Shown in pieces: positions 9,146 to 18,426 of a stretch of DNA of 64,000 nt. Each line of letters begins with the position of its first letter. Position 1 is the stretch's first letter. This DNA is from Rossellomorea orangium (GTDB taxonomy: Bacteria > Bacillota > Bacilli > Bacillales > Bacillaceae_B). The translations under genes were made by a program, and so were the position numbers. Below the pieces are notes generated by a model. It had not been told where the DNA came from. It did no database searches and saw nothing but the letters and a program-made list of their open reading frames with translations. The stretch covers positions 1-64,000 of the forward strand of contig NZ_JAHWGH010000032.1 in NCBI RefSeq assembly GCF_019334305.1, read 5' to 3'.

Positions 9146-9634
9146 TTATTGATTATATGTTTTTTCAGTCTCATCAAACGCTTTTTTCGTTTCTTCGAGC
9201 TTTTGATTCACATTTTCTGTTTCTACTGCAGGTGTTGTCTCCCCTACTGAAACAGCTTGCAGTTCATCATTTGTTTCCTGCAGCTCTTTATTATTGGAAC
9301 GGTATGTTTTCAGCTTACCAACCACATTGTTGGATTGCTCCTGTACTGATTTTGTAAGGGCGGATGACTTTTCTTTTGCCACCGCTGCCAGCTCATTGCT
9401 CTTTTCAACGGCCGTGTCTTTCCACTGACCTGTTTTTTCCTTGATAACGCCAGCCTGCTCATTGATATCATGGCGAAGATCTTTACCGGATTTCGGAGCG
9501 AGTAACAGGGCCGTTGCCGCACCCACGATTCCCCCGATCAGTGTCCCGATCATGAAATCCTTTGAATTGATGTTATTGCTGTCGTTTGCCTGATTTTGGT
9601 TCTGGTTTTGGTTTTGATTGTACTGTTGAGTCAT
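9146..9634 (-). CDS. ytxH: YtxH general stress protein
   Basis: Protein of 162 residues. The N-terminus is a polar stretch with five NQ pairs. A Gly/Ala hydrophobic helix follows at about 28-47 (MIGTLIGGIVGAATALLLAPKSGKDLR), the YtxH signature. The rest is a long amphipathic helix with repeated Lys-Glu-Lys-Ser/Thr spacing. It is probably anchored in the membrane with a cytoplasmic coiled tail; function unknown. The start has GAGGGGAA 7 nt upstream. It follows ytxG by 16 bp in the same operon, which in B. subtilis belongs to the sigma-B and sigma-H regulons. Confidence 0.9.
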   Translation of the reverse strand: MTQQYNQNQNQNQNQANDSNNINSKDFMIGTLIGGIVGAATALLLAPKSGKDLRHDINEQAGVIKEKTGQWKDTAVEKSNELAAVAKEKSSALTKSVQEQSNNVVGKLKTYRSNNKELQETNDELQAVSVGETTPAVETENVNQKLEETKKAFDETEKTYNQ

Positions 9635-9650
9635 GTAAAAATTCCCCTCT

Positions 9651-10172
9651 CTAATTGTTATAAGATCTTGCTCTTTTAACTAATTTTTCTCGAGATCGAA
9701 CTTCCTTGGATGCTTGGTTTGGAACAGCTACATCAGCAACATCAGGTTGTGTTGGCTGTTTTTCCTGTTTTTGTTTCCATTTGTCCTTTAACTCAATAAA
9801 TGCATTTCCCCATTGAACCACCTGTGAAATCTTGCCCTGGTTGCGCTCCAATTCAGTTGAAATGGACGTGCTCACCTTCTTCACCGAGTTATTAAGGTTC
9901 TGGATGGAATGCCCTACATCTCTAACCGCATAAACAACAGTGTTAAGATCCTCGGATTTCTTCTGGATATCCTCAGCCAATAAATTTGTTTTATGTAGTA
10001 GTTCTGTAGATTCCTTTGTAACTCCTTGAAGCTGGCTCTCAAGACCTGTCAATGTAGTCGATACACTGTCCAGGGTCGAACCAAGGGACTTCAAAGTCTT
10101 CATGACGCTCAAAACTAAAATAAAAAATGCAACGGCTATTACAGCAACGCTCAGATAAAGAATAATTTCCAT
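9651..10172 (-). CDS. ytxG: YtxG, DUF948 general stress protein
   Basis: Membrane protein of 173 residues. One N-terminal transmembrane helix (about 2-25) is followed by a coiled region resembling a chemoreceptor HAMP/stalk ([26 protein letters not shown] and further heptads). The basic tail ends in [16 protein letters not shown]948 proteins are stress-induced and of unknown mechanism. The ATG at 10172 is chosen because GGAGGT is 7 nt upstream; the upstream ATG at 10187 overlaps that site. The sigma-B promoter at 10201-10225 lies 29 bp before the start, giving a very short leader. Confidence 0.88.
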   Translation of the reverse strand: MEIILYLSVAVIAVAFFILVLSVMKTLKSLGSTLDSVSTTLTGLESQLQGVTKESTELLHKTNLLAEDIQKKSEDLNTVVYAVRDVGHSIQNLNNSVKKVSTSISTELERNQGKISQVVQWGNAFIELKDKWKQKQEKQPTQPDVADVAVPNQASKEVRSREKLVKRARSYNN

Positions 10173-10200
10173 ATGCCACACCTCCATGTATAAAAATTCT

Positions 10201-10225
10201 TTACCCTTCTGATGAACAATTAAAC
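10201..10225 (-). promoter_or_regulatory. Sigma-B promoter of ytxG-ytxH
   Basis: On the minus strand GTTTAA, a 13-nt spacer and GGGTAA match the sigma-B consensus in 11 of 12 bases. The expected transcription start, about 10195, leaves a short leader holding only the ribosome site. Confidence 0.75.
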
Positions 10226-10375
10226 ATTATACTAGTATTTCTCCCTCGCCAGGAATAATCCTGCATGAAAAAATAAAAAAATTTATTTCTTATTTTATCA
10301 TTTGTCTGTATGATTCTCTCATCCGTTTACATTTTAGGGTACAATAAAATAGACCAAAGACAAGGGGGAGAAACA

Positions 10376-11491
10376 ATGAAAGATCCACGCATTGAAAAAC
10401 TGGCTAAAAATTTAATTCAATATTCCGTTCAATTACAGCCTGGAGAAAAAGTATTGATCGAAAACTTCGGCTTGCAGCGGGAGCTCGTGACAGCACTTGT
10501 GAAGGAAGCATATGCAGCAGGAGGATATCCATTCGTATCCATCAAAGATCACGCAGTCGATCGTGCATTATTGATGGGGGCACAGGAAGAACAATATGAT
10601 ATGATCGCAAGCTTCGAAGCGAATGTCATGGAACAGATGGATGCCTACATCGGTTTGCGTGCAGGTGACAACATCAGCGAACAATCCGATGTCCCTGACG
10701 AAAAGATGAAGATCCACGGCAATACAATTGGAAAGAAAGTACATAGAGAAATTCGCGTTCCAAAGAAGAAGTGGGTCGTCCTTCGTTATCCGACGTCATC
10801 CATGGCACAGCTTGCCAACATGAGCACAGAAGGCTTCGAAGACTTCTACTTTGACGTCTGTAACCTGGACTACAGCAAAATGGACAAAGCCATGGACAAC
10901 CTCGTTGAACTCATGAACAACACAGATAAAGTCCGCCTTGTCGGTGAAGGGACGGACCTTACTTTCTCCATCAAGGATATCCCGGCCGTGAAATGTGCTG
11001 GCCGCCTGAACATCCCTGATGGTGAAGTGTACAGCGCACCAGTGAAGGATTCAGTGAATGGTGTGATTTCGTACAATACACCATCTCCATACAATGGATT
11101 CACCTTCGAAAATGTGAAATTGACATTCAAGGAAGGTAAGATCGTCGAAGCTACGGCAAACGACACAGACCGAATCAACAAGATCTTCGATACGGATGAA
11201 GGAGCAAGATATGTAGGGGAATTCGCCATCGGTGTGAATCCGTTCATCCAGCATCCGATGCAGGATATTCTATTCGATGAAAAGATCGACGGCAGCTTCC
11301 ACTTTACACCGGGAGAATGTTACGAAGAGGCCTATAACGGAAACCACTCAAACATCCACTGGGATATGGTGATGATCCAGCGCCCGGAATACGGCGGTGG
11401 AGAAATCTATTTCGATGATGTCTTGATTCGAAAAGATGGCAGGTTTGTGATTGAAGAGCTTGAAGTGTTGAATCCGGAGAATTTGAAGTAA
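10376..11491 (+). CDS. M29-family aminopeptidase
   Basis: Cytosolic metallo-aminopeptidase of 371 residues, family M29 (AmpS/PepS/AmpT relatives). It removes N-terminal residues with two metal ions. Likely metal ligands lie in the C-terminal half: Glu in YVGEFAIGVNP, Glu/His around GSFHFTPGECYEEAYNGNHSNIHWD, and Asp in YFDDVLI. The sequence is a shorter subfamily than B. subtilis AmpS (about 410), so I give no symbol although the position beside murC and ytxG is that of ampS. Start at 10376 with AAGGGGGAG just upstream. Divergent from ytxG. Confidence 0.85.
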   Translation: MKDPRIEKLAKNLIQYSVQLQPGEKVLIENFGLQRELVTALVKEAYAAGGYPFVSIKDHAVDRALLMGAQEEQYDMIASFEANVMEQMDAYIGLRAGDNISEQSDVPDEKMKIHGNTIGKKVHREIRVPKKKWVVLRYPTSSMAQLANMSTEGFEDFYFDVCNLDYSKMDKAMDNLVELMNNTDKVRLVGEGTDLTFSIKDIPAVKCAGRLNIPDGEVYSAPVKDSVNGVISYNTPSPYNGFTFENVKLTFKEGKIVEATANDTDRINKIFDTDEGARYVGEFAIGVNPFIQHPMQDILFDEKIDGSFHFTPGECYEEAYNGNHSNIHWDMVMIQRPEYGGGEIYFDDVLIRKDGRFVIEELEVLNPENLK

Positions 11492-11500
11492 GAAATATTG

Positions 11501-11532
11501 AACCACCGTCAGGTTTGGACGGTGGTTTTTTG
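11501..11532 (+). terminator. Terminator of the M29 aminopeptidase gene
   Basis: AACCACCGTC and GACGGTGGTT with a 7-nt loop, followed by six T. Confidence 0.9.
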
Positions 11533-11549
11533 TTGGGTGATGGGCTATG

Positions 11550-11690
11550 TTCACCTGCTGATTATTGGATTGATTTCACCTGCTGAATTCTGGCTTATTT
11601 TCACCTGCTGACTTTTCGCTTGTTTTCACCTGCTGAAATTCTGGCTTATATTCACCAGCTGACTTTTCGCTTGTTATCTCCTGCTTAATC
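11550..11690. repeat. Tandem 25-bp intergenic repeat, five to six units
   Basis: Units begin at 11550, 11575, 11600, 11625 and 11651 with TTCACCTGCTGA (one has CCAGCTGA). A degenerate sixth starts near 11676. The second half of the unit alternates: TTCTGGCTTAT in units 2 and 4, CTTTTCGCTTGTT in units 3 and 5. The true repeat is therefore a dimer of about 50 bp. It is non-coding and lies between two convergent genes. Confidence 0.9.
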
Positions 11691-11732
11691 CAAATTCCCC
11701 CATCAATCCCCCAGTCCAACCCACTCCAAACA

Positions 11733-11761
11733 CAAAAAAACCGGTTCCCTAAAGAACCGGT
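11733..11761 (-). terminator. Terminator of murC
   Basis: ACCGGTTC and GAACCGGT pair around a 6-nt loop, then a T-run on the minus strand. Confidence 0.85.
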
Positions 11762-11769
11762 CCTTCACT

Positions 11770-13089
11770 TTAATTTTCTTCTTTCACTTGCTCCCCAAGC
11801 GTCTCTTCATATGCCTGTTGGAACTTTTGAACGTCTCCTGCCCCCATGAAAATGAGCACTGCATTTTCATGTTTGAGTAAGGCAGATGTGTCTTGTTCAT
11901 CTATGATTTCGCATCCTTCGATTTTGCTTGCAAGATCGTTGATGGAAAGTTTGCCATGGTTTTCACGTGCAGAACCGAAGATTTCACAAAGATACACTTT
12001 GTCGGCGAGACTCAATGTTTCTGCGAATTCCGTCAAGAAGGTTTGCGTACGCGTAAATGTGTGCGGCTGGAAGACAGCAATGATTTCCTTATCGGGATAT
12101 TTCTGTCTTGCCGAGTCTACGGTAGCCTTGATTTCAGTCGGGTGATGCGCGTAGTCATCGATCAGGATCTGTGAACCGGCTTCTTTTTCGGAGAAGCGGC
12201 GTTTGACACCTTTGAAGGTGCTTAATCGATCCTGGACGACAGCTGTATCGAGTTCCTCGTAGTGACAAATGGCAATGACGGACAAGGCATTCATGATATT
12301 ATGGTCACCGAACGTCGGGATTTTGAATGCAGCATAAAATTCATTGCGCACGAACACATCAAATGAAGTACCTGTCGAGTCCCTTGATACGTTACGTGCC
12401 TGGAAGTCATTTTCCTCGGCAAAGCCGTAGAACACGACCGGAACCTGAGCCTGGATTTTTTGTAATTGCTCGTCATCACCGCATGCGATGATTCCTTTTT
12501 TCACCTGCATGGCCATCTCCTGGAACGCAGAAAAGACGTCATCCACATTGGCAAAATAGTCTGGATGATCGAAATCGATGTTCGTCATGATCGCATAGTC
12601 AGGGAAATAAGACAGGAAGTGACGACGGTATTCGCATGCTTCGAATACAAAATATTGTGCATCGACTTCACCTTTACCCGTTCCATCCCCAATCAGGAAG
12701 GAAGTTGGCTTTGCGCCGCTGATGACATGTGCCAGTAATCCGGTTGTAGACGTTTTTCCGTGTGCACCGGTTACCGCTACGCTTGTGAATTTTTGCATAA
12801 AGTCACCAAGGAATTTATGGTACCTGGTTACAGGGAGACCCTGTTCCACTGCTTCTTGGATTTCTTCATGGGTATCAGGGAATGCATTCCCTGCAATCAC
12901 GTGCATATCCCCTCCAATGTTTTCTTTCTGGAAAGGGAGTATTTTGATATTTGATTCATCCAGGGCTTTCTGTGTAAAGAAATATTTATCTACGTCAGAT
13001 CCTTGGACCTCGTAGTCCATATCGTGGAGTATTTGGGCTAACGCACTCATGCCCGACCCCTTTATTCCTACGAAATGATATATCGTCAT
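11770..13089 (-). CDS. murC: UDP-N-acetylmuramate--L-alanine ligase
   Basis: Cytoplasmic Mur ligase of 439 residues that adds L-alanine to UDP-MurNAc with ATP, the first step of peptidoglycan stem peptide synthesis. The N-terminal nucleotide-sugar-binding Rossmann motif is [14 protein letters not shown]. The P-loop [10 protein letters not shown] is at about residue 107, the central [10 protein letters not shown] motif near 175, and the C-terminal domain carries [10 protein letters not shown]. Length is normal. GGAGGT lies about 6 nt before the ATG. In B. subtilis it lies between ampS and sftA, as here apart from the two inserted genes. Confidence 0.96.
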   Translation of the reverse strand: MTIYHFVGIKGSGMSALAQILHDMDYEVQGSDVDKYFFTQKALDESNIKILPFQKENIGGDMHVIAGNAFPDTHEEIQEAVEQGLPVTRYHKFLGDFMQKFTSVAVTGAHGKTSTTGLLAHVISGAKPTSFLIGDGTGKGEVDAQYFVFEACEYRRHFLSYFPDYAIMTNIDFDHPDYFANVDDVFSAFQEMAMQVKKGIIACGDDEQLQKIQAQVPVVFYGFAEENDFQARNVSRDSTGTSFDVFVRNEFYAAFKIPTFGDHNIMNALSVIAICHYEELDTAVVQDRLSTFKGVKRRFSEKEAGSQILIDDYAHHPTEIKATVDSARQKYPDKEIIAVFQPHTFTRTQTFLTEFAETLSLADKVYLCEIFGSARENHGKLSINDLASKIEGCEIIDEQDTSALLKHENAVLIFMGAGDVQKFQQAYEETLGEQVKEEN

Positions 13090-13249
13090 AATAGAACCTC
13101 CAACAATCGTCTATCTAAAAGCATTATATGAAATGAATATTTATTTTGCCATCGGTCTTTAGCTTTCGATATTTTGAGTATAGAAGAAAGCAAACTTTCT
13201 TCAACTTGAAACATTATATCATTTTTTAAAATCCCTGACCATGCACAAG

Positions 13250-13906
13250 CTACGAAAGACTTTGGAGAATAAAGTGAGGGGCTTCTTCTTTTAGAAATGT
13301 TCTCCATAATACCCCAGTTTTTTGATTCATTTGACTAAAACGTGATTTCAGATTTTCTGTCACATTCATTGATTCCATGGAAAATACAGGACCTATGATC
13401 CACTGGTGTGTCACCAGTGGGACTTTTCTCACGAAATACGCATGCTCTTCCTTTATTTCCATTTCCATACAAAGGTGGTTCATTTTAACCAAAGACTCAT
13501 CACCTTGGATCAACGTTCGGCAATTTAGAATCCGCCCGCCTCTTTTCACCACTTGAATCGGTTCCCAGGCAGCTGTCAACATGACGGCACCAAGGAACTT
13601 TGTCGATTCATGCAACGGATGATTCTGAAGGAATTGAAAGAATAAGGTTTGTCCCGTGATGGTTTTATAATCGAACAGAAACCATTCTTGAAACAACTTT
13701 TCCACTCCTGGGCTCATCCTTGCTTCATCGTTGTGAAGAAAGCGTTTAGTGAATATCATCTTTGCCCGTACTTTTTCTCTTATATTGGTTTCCTTCAACG
13801 CGTATTCAAACGCTTTCCGGTAGAGATCTTCGATGTGTCCCTCTGCTATATTCTGCTTTTTCTGCCTGAACTGTTCAAGATCCAGCGTTCTTTCCTGCTC
13901 TTGCAT
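13250..13906 (-). CDS. Protein of unknown function, partner of nicotinate phosphoribosyltransferase
   Basis: A 218-residue soluble protein that I do not recognise. It has an N-terminal charged helix, a helical middle with QEWFLFDYKTITGQTLFFQF (reminiscent of a segment upstream of SEC-C zinc motifs in some proteins, but no Cys-rich SEC-C tail is present), and a beta-rich C-terminal half. Its start codon is 8 nt after the stop of the phosphoribosyltransferase gene; the ribosome site AGGTGAG overlaps that stop, so the two are translationally coupled. A role linked to NAD metabolism or salvage is only an inference from this coupling. Confidence 0.7.
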   Translation of the reverse strand: MQEQERTLDLEQFRQKKQNIAEGHIEDLYRKAFEYALKETNIREKVRAKMIFTKRFLHNDEARMSPGVEKLFQEWFLFDYKTITGQTLFFQFLQNHPLHESTKFLGAVMLTAAWEPIQVVKRGGRILNCRTLIQGDESLVKMNHLCMEMEIKEEHAYFVRKVPLVTHQWIIGPVFSMESMNVTENLKSRFSQMNQKTGVLWRTFLKEEAPHFILQSLS

Positions 13907-13914
13907 GTTCTCAC

Positions 13915-15018
13915 CTATTCAAATTCTACTTTTTCCAGACGGGGATTGGGACGAAGCTTTCGACCTGCCTTTGCTTCAGGAGAACCATCTATGACGACAT
14001 TGTCTCCTGTAAACCCGACATGGATCTTAAGAAGGCTGCTTCCGACCCCATACATATCGACGGGAACCTGATTTTCCTCAAACTGGCGGATGCGGTCCTC
14101 GTTAAATCCGCCGGATACAACAATCTTTACGTGATTGTAGCCTTCTTCATCCAGGGCGTCCCTCAATGCATTGATCAGTTGCATGTTGACCCCGCGCGGA
14201 TCAAAGGTTCCAAGTACGTGTTGATTCCTGAGGAAATATTTATCGATCATCATTCTTGATGTATCTACCCTTACCCCTTTTAATTCCTGGCCAAACTCTC
14301 TTGCGACCTTCAGGGAGTCGGTGATGACGTCATTATTGTAGTCCACAAGGGCGATGAGCTCGTCTTCGGGGAATGTTTCCTTATACGCTTTCGTCGCCTC
14401 AACGATATCGCCATTGAATAATTGGATGAGGGCATGGGGCATCGTTCCCATCCCTTTCTTTCCCCACCACTCGTTCATGGCATGGGTCGCCTGGGCCGTG
14501 GATCCCCCGATGAAGGCTGCATATCCGTCTCCCGCCTGCTGGGTGAAATGATCATCCCGATCCCCCATGAAGATGACGGGCTTCTGTTTCCCGGACAGGG
14601 AGGCTGCTTTCATGACATTGTAAACGCTCGTCGCAACAGACGTCCTTCTCGCCAGGATTCCGTCGATGATGCCTTCTAAATAACCAAAGTCCTGATAACG
14701 GCCCTTGATGGTCAGCACGGTTTCAAACGGGGCGATCTGATCTCCATCCTTTAAGGAATGGATTTCAAGCTTCTCCGGGTTATCAGCGAACGTGTGCAAT
14801 AGGGCGATGACTTCATCGGTCCCGCATATCACGGCGTGGGTCTTTTGGAAGAATTGCATGGTCACATAAGCATCCGGCTTTTTCTTCTTGGCGATTTCCT
14901 TCGTTTTCAAAAAATAAACAGCTGAAAACCAGCCATCCTTGATTCTTTCGTCAAACTTGAATGTATGATTGGTCAACCTGTTGAGTTTTCCTTGAAGTTT
15001 CAATTCTATTTCTTTCAT
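13915..15018 (-). CDS. Nicotinate phosphoribosyltransferase (class II)
   Basis: Enzyme of 367 residues in the nicotinate/quinolinate phosphoribosyltransferase fold. It makes nicotinate mononucleotide from nicotinate and PRPP in NAD salvage. Recognisable segments are the N-terminal domain with DGWFSAVYFLKTKEIA, the barrel motif LEGIIDGILARRTSVATSVYNV, FMGDRDDHFTQQAGDGYAAF, and the phosphate-binding end VVSGGFNEDRIRQF followed by MYGVGSSL. AAGGAGC lies 7 nt before the ATG. It shares an operon with the unknown gene after it and is preceded by a large palindrome (15059-15106). It is distinct from the longer PncB type. Confidence 0.85.
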   Translation of the reverse strand: MKEIELKLQGKLNRLTNHTFKFDERIKDGWFSAVYFLKTKEIAKKKKPDAYVTMQFFQKTHAVICGTDEVIALLHTFADNPEKLEIHSLKDGDQIAPFETVLTIKGRYQDFGYLEGIIDGILARRTSVATSVYNVMKAASLSGKQKPVIFMGDRDDHFTQQAGDGYAAFIGGSTAQATHAMNEWWGKKGMGTMPHALIQLFNGDIVEATKAYKETFPEDELIALVDYNNDVITDSLKVAREFGQELKGVRVDTSRMMIDKYFLRNQHVLGTFDPRGVNMQLINALRDALDEEGYNHVKIVVSGGFNEDRIRQFEENQVPVDMYGVGSSLLKIHVGFTGDNVVIDGSPEAKAGRKLRPNPRLEKVEFE

Positions 15019-15049
15019 CTCTAGTGCTCCTTATGGCTCTTCCTACACA

Positions 15050-15106
15050 AAAATAATAGGTATTCTGTTTATGCGTCCAGAGTTGGACAGATATAAACAG
15101 AATACC
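15050..15106 (-). promoter_or_regulatory. Nested palindrome between sftA and the phosphoribosyltransferase gene
   Basis: Perfect 14-bp arms GGTATTCTGTTTAT (15059-15072) and ATAAACAGAATACC (15093-15106) enclose an inner GTCCA/TGGAC pair. On the minus strand the hairpin is followed by TATTATTTTT. The simplest reading is the sftA terminator; it could also be an attenuator or operator for the downstream gene, which starts 41 bp later. Confidence 0.75.
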
Positions 15107-15129
15107 ATGTATTAAATGTTTGTACTAGT

Positions 15130-18072
15130 CTATGCCAATGTCTCCAATTCACTCTCGGAAATGAGGACATCCCTTGGTTTACTGCCTCTTGACTCAGAAA
15201 TGATTCCATTACTCTCCATCATTTCCATCAATCTTGCCGCCCGGTTATAGCCGATTCTGAATCGGCGCTGCAGGCTTGAGGCCGATGCTCCTCCCTGATC
15301 GACGACAAACTCGCACGCTTCCAAAAATAGTTCATCTTCTTCTTCTGTGACCTGGGCTTTCTTGATCAATTCATCCTGCTGGAATAGATAATCCGGTTCT
15401 CTTTGCTCCCTTACATGACGGATGATTTCATCAATTTCATCATCGGATACGAAGGTACCTTGCAGGCGGACCGGCTTTGATGAGCCGTTTTCAAGGAAGA
15501 GCATATCCCCTTTACCAAGCAGCCTTTCTGCCCCGCTTCCATCGATGATCGTTCTTGAATCGACGCTTGAAGAGACAGAGAATGCGACCCTTGTCGGAAC
15601 ATTCGCCTTGATCAGGCCTGTAATGACATCGACTGACGGACGCTGGGTGGCAATGATCAAGTGTATCCCGCAGGCACGTGCCTTCTGTGCGATCCGACAG
15701 ATGGCTTCTTCCACGTCTGCTGGAGACATCATCATTAAATCAGCGAGCTCATCGATGACAATCACCAGATAAGGAAGCATATCGCTATACTGTCCATTAC
15801 GCTTAGCGAGTTCATTGAAACGCTTTATATCCCGCACGCCTGTATGGGCGAACAGTTCGTATCGCCTTTCCATTTCCTCCACGGCCCATTTAAGAGCGGC
15901 AGTTGCCGCTTTCACATCTGTGATCACGGGACTTACAAGGTGAGGGATCCGATTATACGGTGCAAGCTCCACCATCTTTGGATCGATGAGAAGCATCTTC
16001 AGCTCATCCGGTGATGCCTTGTACAAAAGGCTGACGAGAATCGAGTTGATACACACACTTTTACCAGATCCCGTAGCCCCTGCAATGAGACCATGTGGCA
16101 TCTTACTCAGATCCGTCACGATGGGCTGGCCTGAGATATCCAGTCCAAGTGCGGCGGTCAAAGGAGAAGACGGCTCCTGGAACTGGGGACTTGCAATGAC
16201 TTCACTGATGCATACCGGACGGCTCTCCCTATTCGGAACCTCGATACCGATCGTATGCTTACCAGGGATCGGTGCCTCCATCCGGATGTCCTTGGCAGCG
16301 AGGCTCAACTTTATATCATCTGTCAGATTCGTAATTTTATTGACCTTCACCCCAGGTTCCGGTTGAACTTCGAATCTCGTGACGGATGGCCCCTGCGTGA
16401 CATTCACCACTTTGGCCCTGACGTTGAAGTTATGAAGGGTCTCATCCAGTAACAGTCTTTGGGAATCCATCCACTCTCCACTCATTTCCTTAGAAACGGG
16501 CGGCGTCAGATAGTCCATTGCCGGATAGACATAGTCTTTCGTTTTCTTAGGTGAGGAGCTCAATGCACTATAGCTCTTGACCGCTTCTTCTCCCTGGACC
16601 TGACTTGGTTGAGTCGGTTTGTCGTCCGATTGACGAGGTGCCTCAACGGTGTTTTCCCGGAGAGCTTCTTGAACTGGTGATTTCTGTACCGATTCAGCAA
16701 CAGCAGCTCCCTGCTTCTCCATCGACCGGGAAGCTGGTGCTTTACGAGTATCCATCTGCCGCTTATCTTGCTTCAGCATAAGTACATTAAAAGGAAGATG
16801 TGATCTCTTACGTCTTTGCGGTTCTTCCTTGGCTGGTTCCTTAGGTGCGGATACTTCTTTCTCTGTCTCTAGAGAGCTTTCTTCCACGAGAGGTTCTACA
16901 ACAACGTTCTTCTTGTCCGGGGCAGGACCTTCGATAACACCCTCTGTTGGTTCCGAGTCTGTGCCTGTCCCAACCGAAGAATCAACCTCATGTACCTGCT
17001 CATGGTCCAAAGCCACATCAGGCTCTTCTTCCGTCATTTCTGTAATGAGGGAGATTCGTTCACTTGAGTTTAGTGAAATGTCTTCGATGGCTTTCACATT
17101 GTGATCCACTTGTTCCGTTTCTTCCGAGGTATTTCCTTGCACATCTAGATTCTGATGTTCCTTCTCTTTTGATTGTTGAGTTTCTTGAATCTTGAGATCC
17201 AGATATTCATCTTCCTTATCGTGATTTTCTTGAAATAATTCTGAGTCCTGATCATCCATTTCTTCCATACTGTTTTCAAGTAACTCTGGATTCTGATATT
17301 CACTTGCCCCCACGTTGTTTTCCTGAACAACTGGTTCCTGGTATTCTGTTTTCTTCATGTCGTTATCCTGCAGGACTGTATCCTCATTGTTCGTTTCCTT
17401 TACATGGGTGCTTTGCACTGATGAATCCTGAATCGAAGGGGTAACTTGTGGTTCTTTTCGCATCCCTTGAACTTCGGATTCCTCAGGTGTAGCTGTTGCC
17501 TTCTCCAATGGAATGGATCCCTTCACTATTTCAAAGGCTTTATGGTCGGTGACTGCTTCTTTTTTCTCTTCTTCGTTATGTAAAAATTTCTTTAGCTCGT
17601 ATTCGACATTTTCTGCTTTTTTGATCGGTCTATTTTTAAAACCATAAATGGGAGACGGAATTTCCGTCGGTGTAAACGGTCGGCTGTTTCCTTTTTCCAC
17701 TTTTGACGTTTTCTTTGTGTTGACGGTAGGCGTCGGGCTTTCTTCTTTCCACTTTCGTTTACCGGTCAATTGGTTTTGACTCTTCGTCTTTTGTTCCTTT
17801 GGTTTCTCTTCTTTTTCCTGATTTCTCCTTTCCCTGCGAGGACGTTCTCTCGTCTCTCCATCGGATATTAGGGGAAACCGGAAATTTCCTTTTGGATATT
17901 GGTATGTCATCCTGGCTTCTATGTCCCGTGAATGATTGGGCCCTGCTATATGTTTACGTTCAGACTTTGGCGGTTCGGTTTGCTGAACATCATGATCATT
18001 TTCGTCATAGTACTCTTCAAATTGTTCATCATTATCTGATAATTTACCAAATATTTTTTTAATCCAGCTCAC
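15130..18072 (-). CDS. sftA: DNA translocase SftA (soluble FtsK/SpoIIIE homologue)
   Basis: Cytosolic FtsK-family motor of about 980 residues that moves chromosomes away from the closing septum. There is no transmembrane segment. An acidic, low-complexity linker occupies about 40-490, with degenerate units around QENN/EYQNPELL. The motor domain follows: Walker A GATGSGKS near residue 665, LLIDPKMVEL, Walker B VIVIDELADLMM and ATQRPSVDVITG. The C-terminal winged-helix gamma domain (about 910-975) reads KOPS-like sequences. GTG at 18072 (MSWIKKIFGK) is chosen because it aligns with the known B. subtilis start; ATG codons at 18078 and 18093 have no better ribosome site. B. subtilis SftA is about 952 residues. 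Confidence 0.93.
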   Translation of the reverse strand: MSWIKKIFGKLSDNDEQFEEYYDENDHDVQQTEPPKSERKHIAGPNHSRDIEARMTYQYPKGNFRFPLISDGETRERPRRERRNQEKEEKPKEQKTKSQNQLTGKRKWKEESPTPTVNTKKTSKVEKGNSRPFTPTEIPSPIYGFKNRPIKKAENVEYELKKFLHNEEEKKEAVTDHKAFEIVKGSIPLEKATATPEESEVQGMRKEPQVTPSIQDSSVQSTHVKETNNEDTVLQDNDMKKTEYQEPVVQENNVGASEYQNPELLENSMEEMDDQDSELFQENHDKEDEYLDLKIQETQQSKEKEHQNLDVQGNTSEETEQVDHNVKAIEDISLNSSERISLITEMTEEEPDVALDHEQVHEVDSSVGTGTDSEPTEGVIEGPAPDKKNVVVEPLVEESSLETEKEVSAPKEPAKEEPQRRKRSHLPFNVLMLKQDKRQMDTRKAPASRSMEKQGAAVAESVQKSPVQEALRENTVEAPRQSDDKPTQPSQVQGEEAVKSYSALSSSPKKTKDYVYPAMDYLTPPVSKEMSGEWMDSQRLLLDETLHNFNVRAKVVNVTQGPSVTRFEVQPEPGVKVNKITNLTDDIKLSLAAKDIRMEAPIPGKHTIGIEVPNRESRPVCISEVIASPQFQEPSSPLTAALGLDISGQPIVTDLSKMPHGLIAGATGSGKSVCINSILVSLLYKASPDELKMLLIDPKMVELAPYNRIPHLVSPVITDVKAATAALKWAVEEMERRYELFAHTGVRDIKRFNELAKRNGQYSDMLPYLVIVIDELADLMMMSPADVEEAICRIAQKARACGIHLIIATQRPSVDVITGLIKANVPTRVAFSVSSSVDSRTIIDGSGAERLLGKGDMLFLENGSSKPVRLQGTFVSDDEIDEIIRHVREQREPDYLFQQDELIKKAQVTEEEDELFLEACEFVVDQGGASASSLQRRFRIGYNRAARLMEMMESNGIISESRGSKPRDVLISESELETLA

Positions 18073-18233
18073 AAACATCACTCTTTCTTTCATACTTACT
18101 ATTTATTTTATCAGTTAAAGAGAAAAATTCGAGTCATTTCGATAGATTAAGAGAATTGTTAAAGGATTGTGTCGAAATAAACATAGGTGTAAAGAGATTG
18201 TAATACGTTGGTTTATCATATGGGTGAGTGTTG

Positions 18234-18272
18234 GTTGATTCCGCTCCAGGTGCTCGCTTTCCGCTTCAATCA
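18234..18272. repeat. Truncated dispersed repeat fragment
   Basis: GTTGATTCCGCTCCAGGTGC, then TCGCTTTCCGC, matches the reverse complement of the right end of the element at 22083-22106. It ends with AATCAAC, the inverse of its first seven bases. The rest of the gap 18073-18383 holds nothing else I can name. Confidence 0.7.
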
Positions 18273-18383
18273 ACTTATAAATTATCGTATCAAATAACAA
18301 ACCCCGTCAAAAAACTTATTCTAACCTACGGATAAGTTTTCAATCATTCTCAATCCCAACATCTCTAACATTAAAATTAAAAA

Positions 18384-18419
18384 AACAAAAAAACCTGAGT
18401 CCACACTCCGGACCCAGGT
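18384..18419 (-). terminator. Terminator of ytpR
   Basis: ACCTGGGTCC and GGACTCAGGT pair with one mismatch on the minus strand, followed by seven T. Confidence 0.85.
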
Positions 18420-18426
18420 ATACATT

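Noticed and set aside
11550-11690. CRISPR-like array
   Set aside because: Units abut without unique spacers, the halves alternate, and no cas genes are near.
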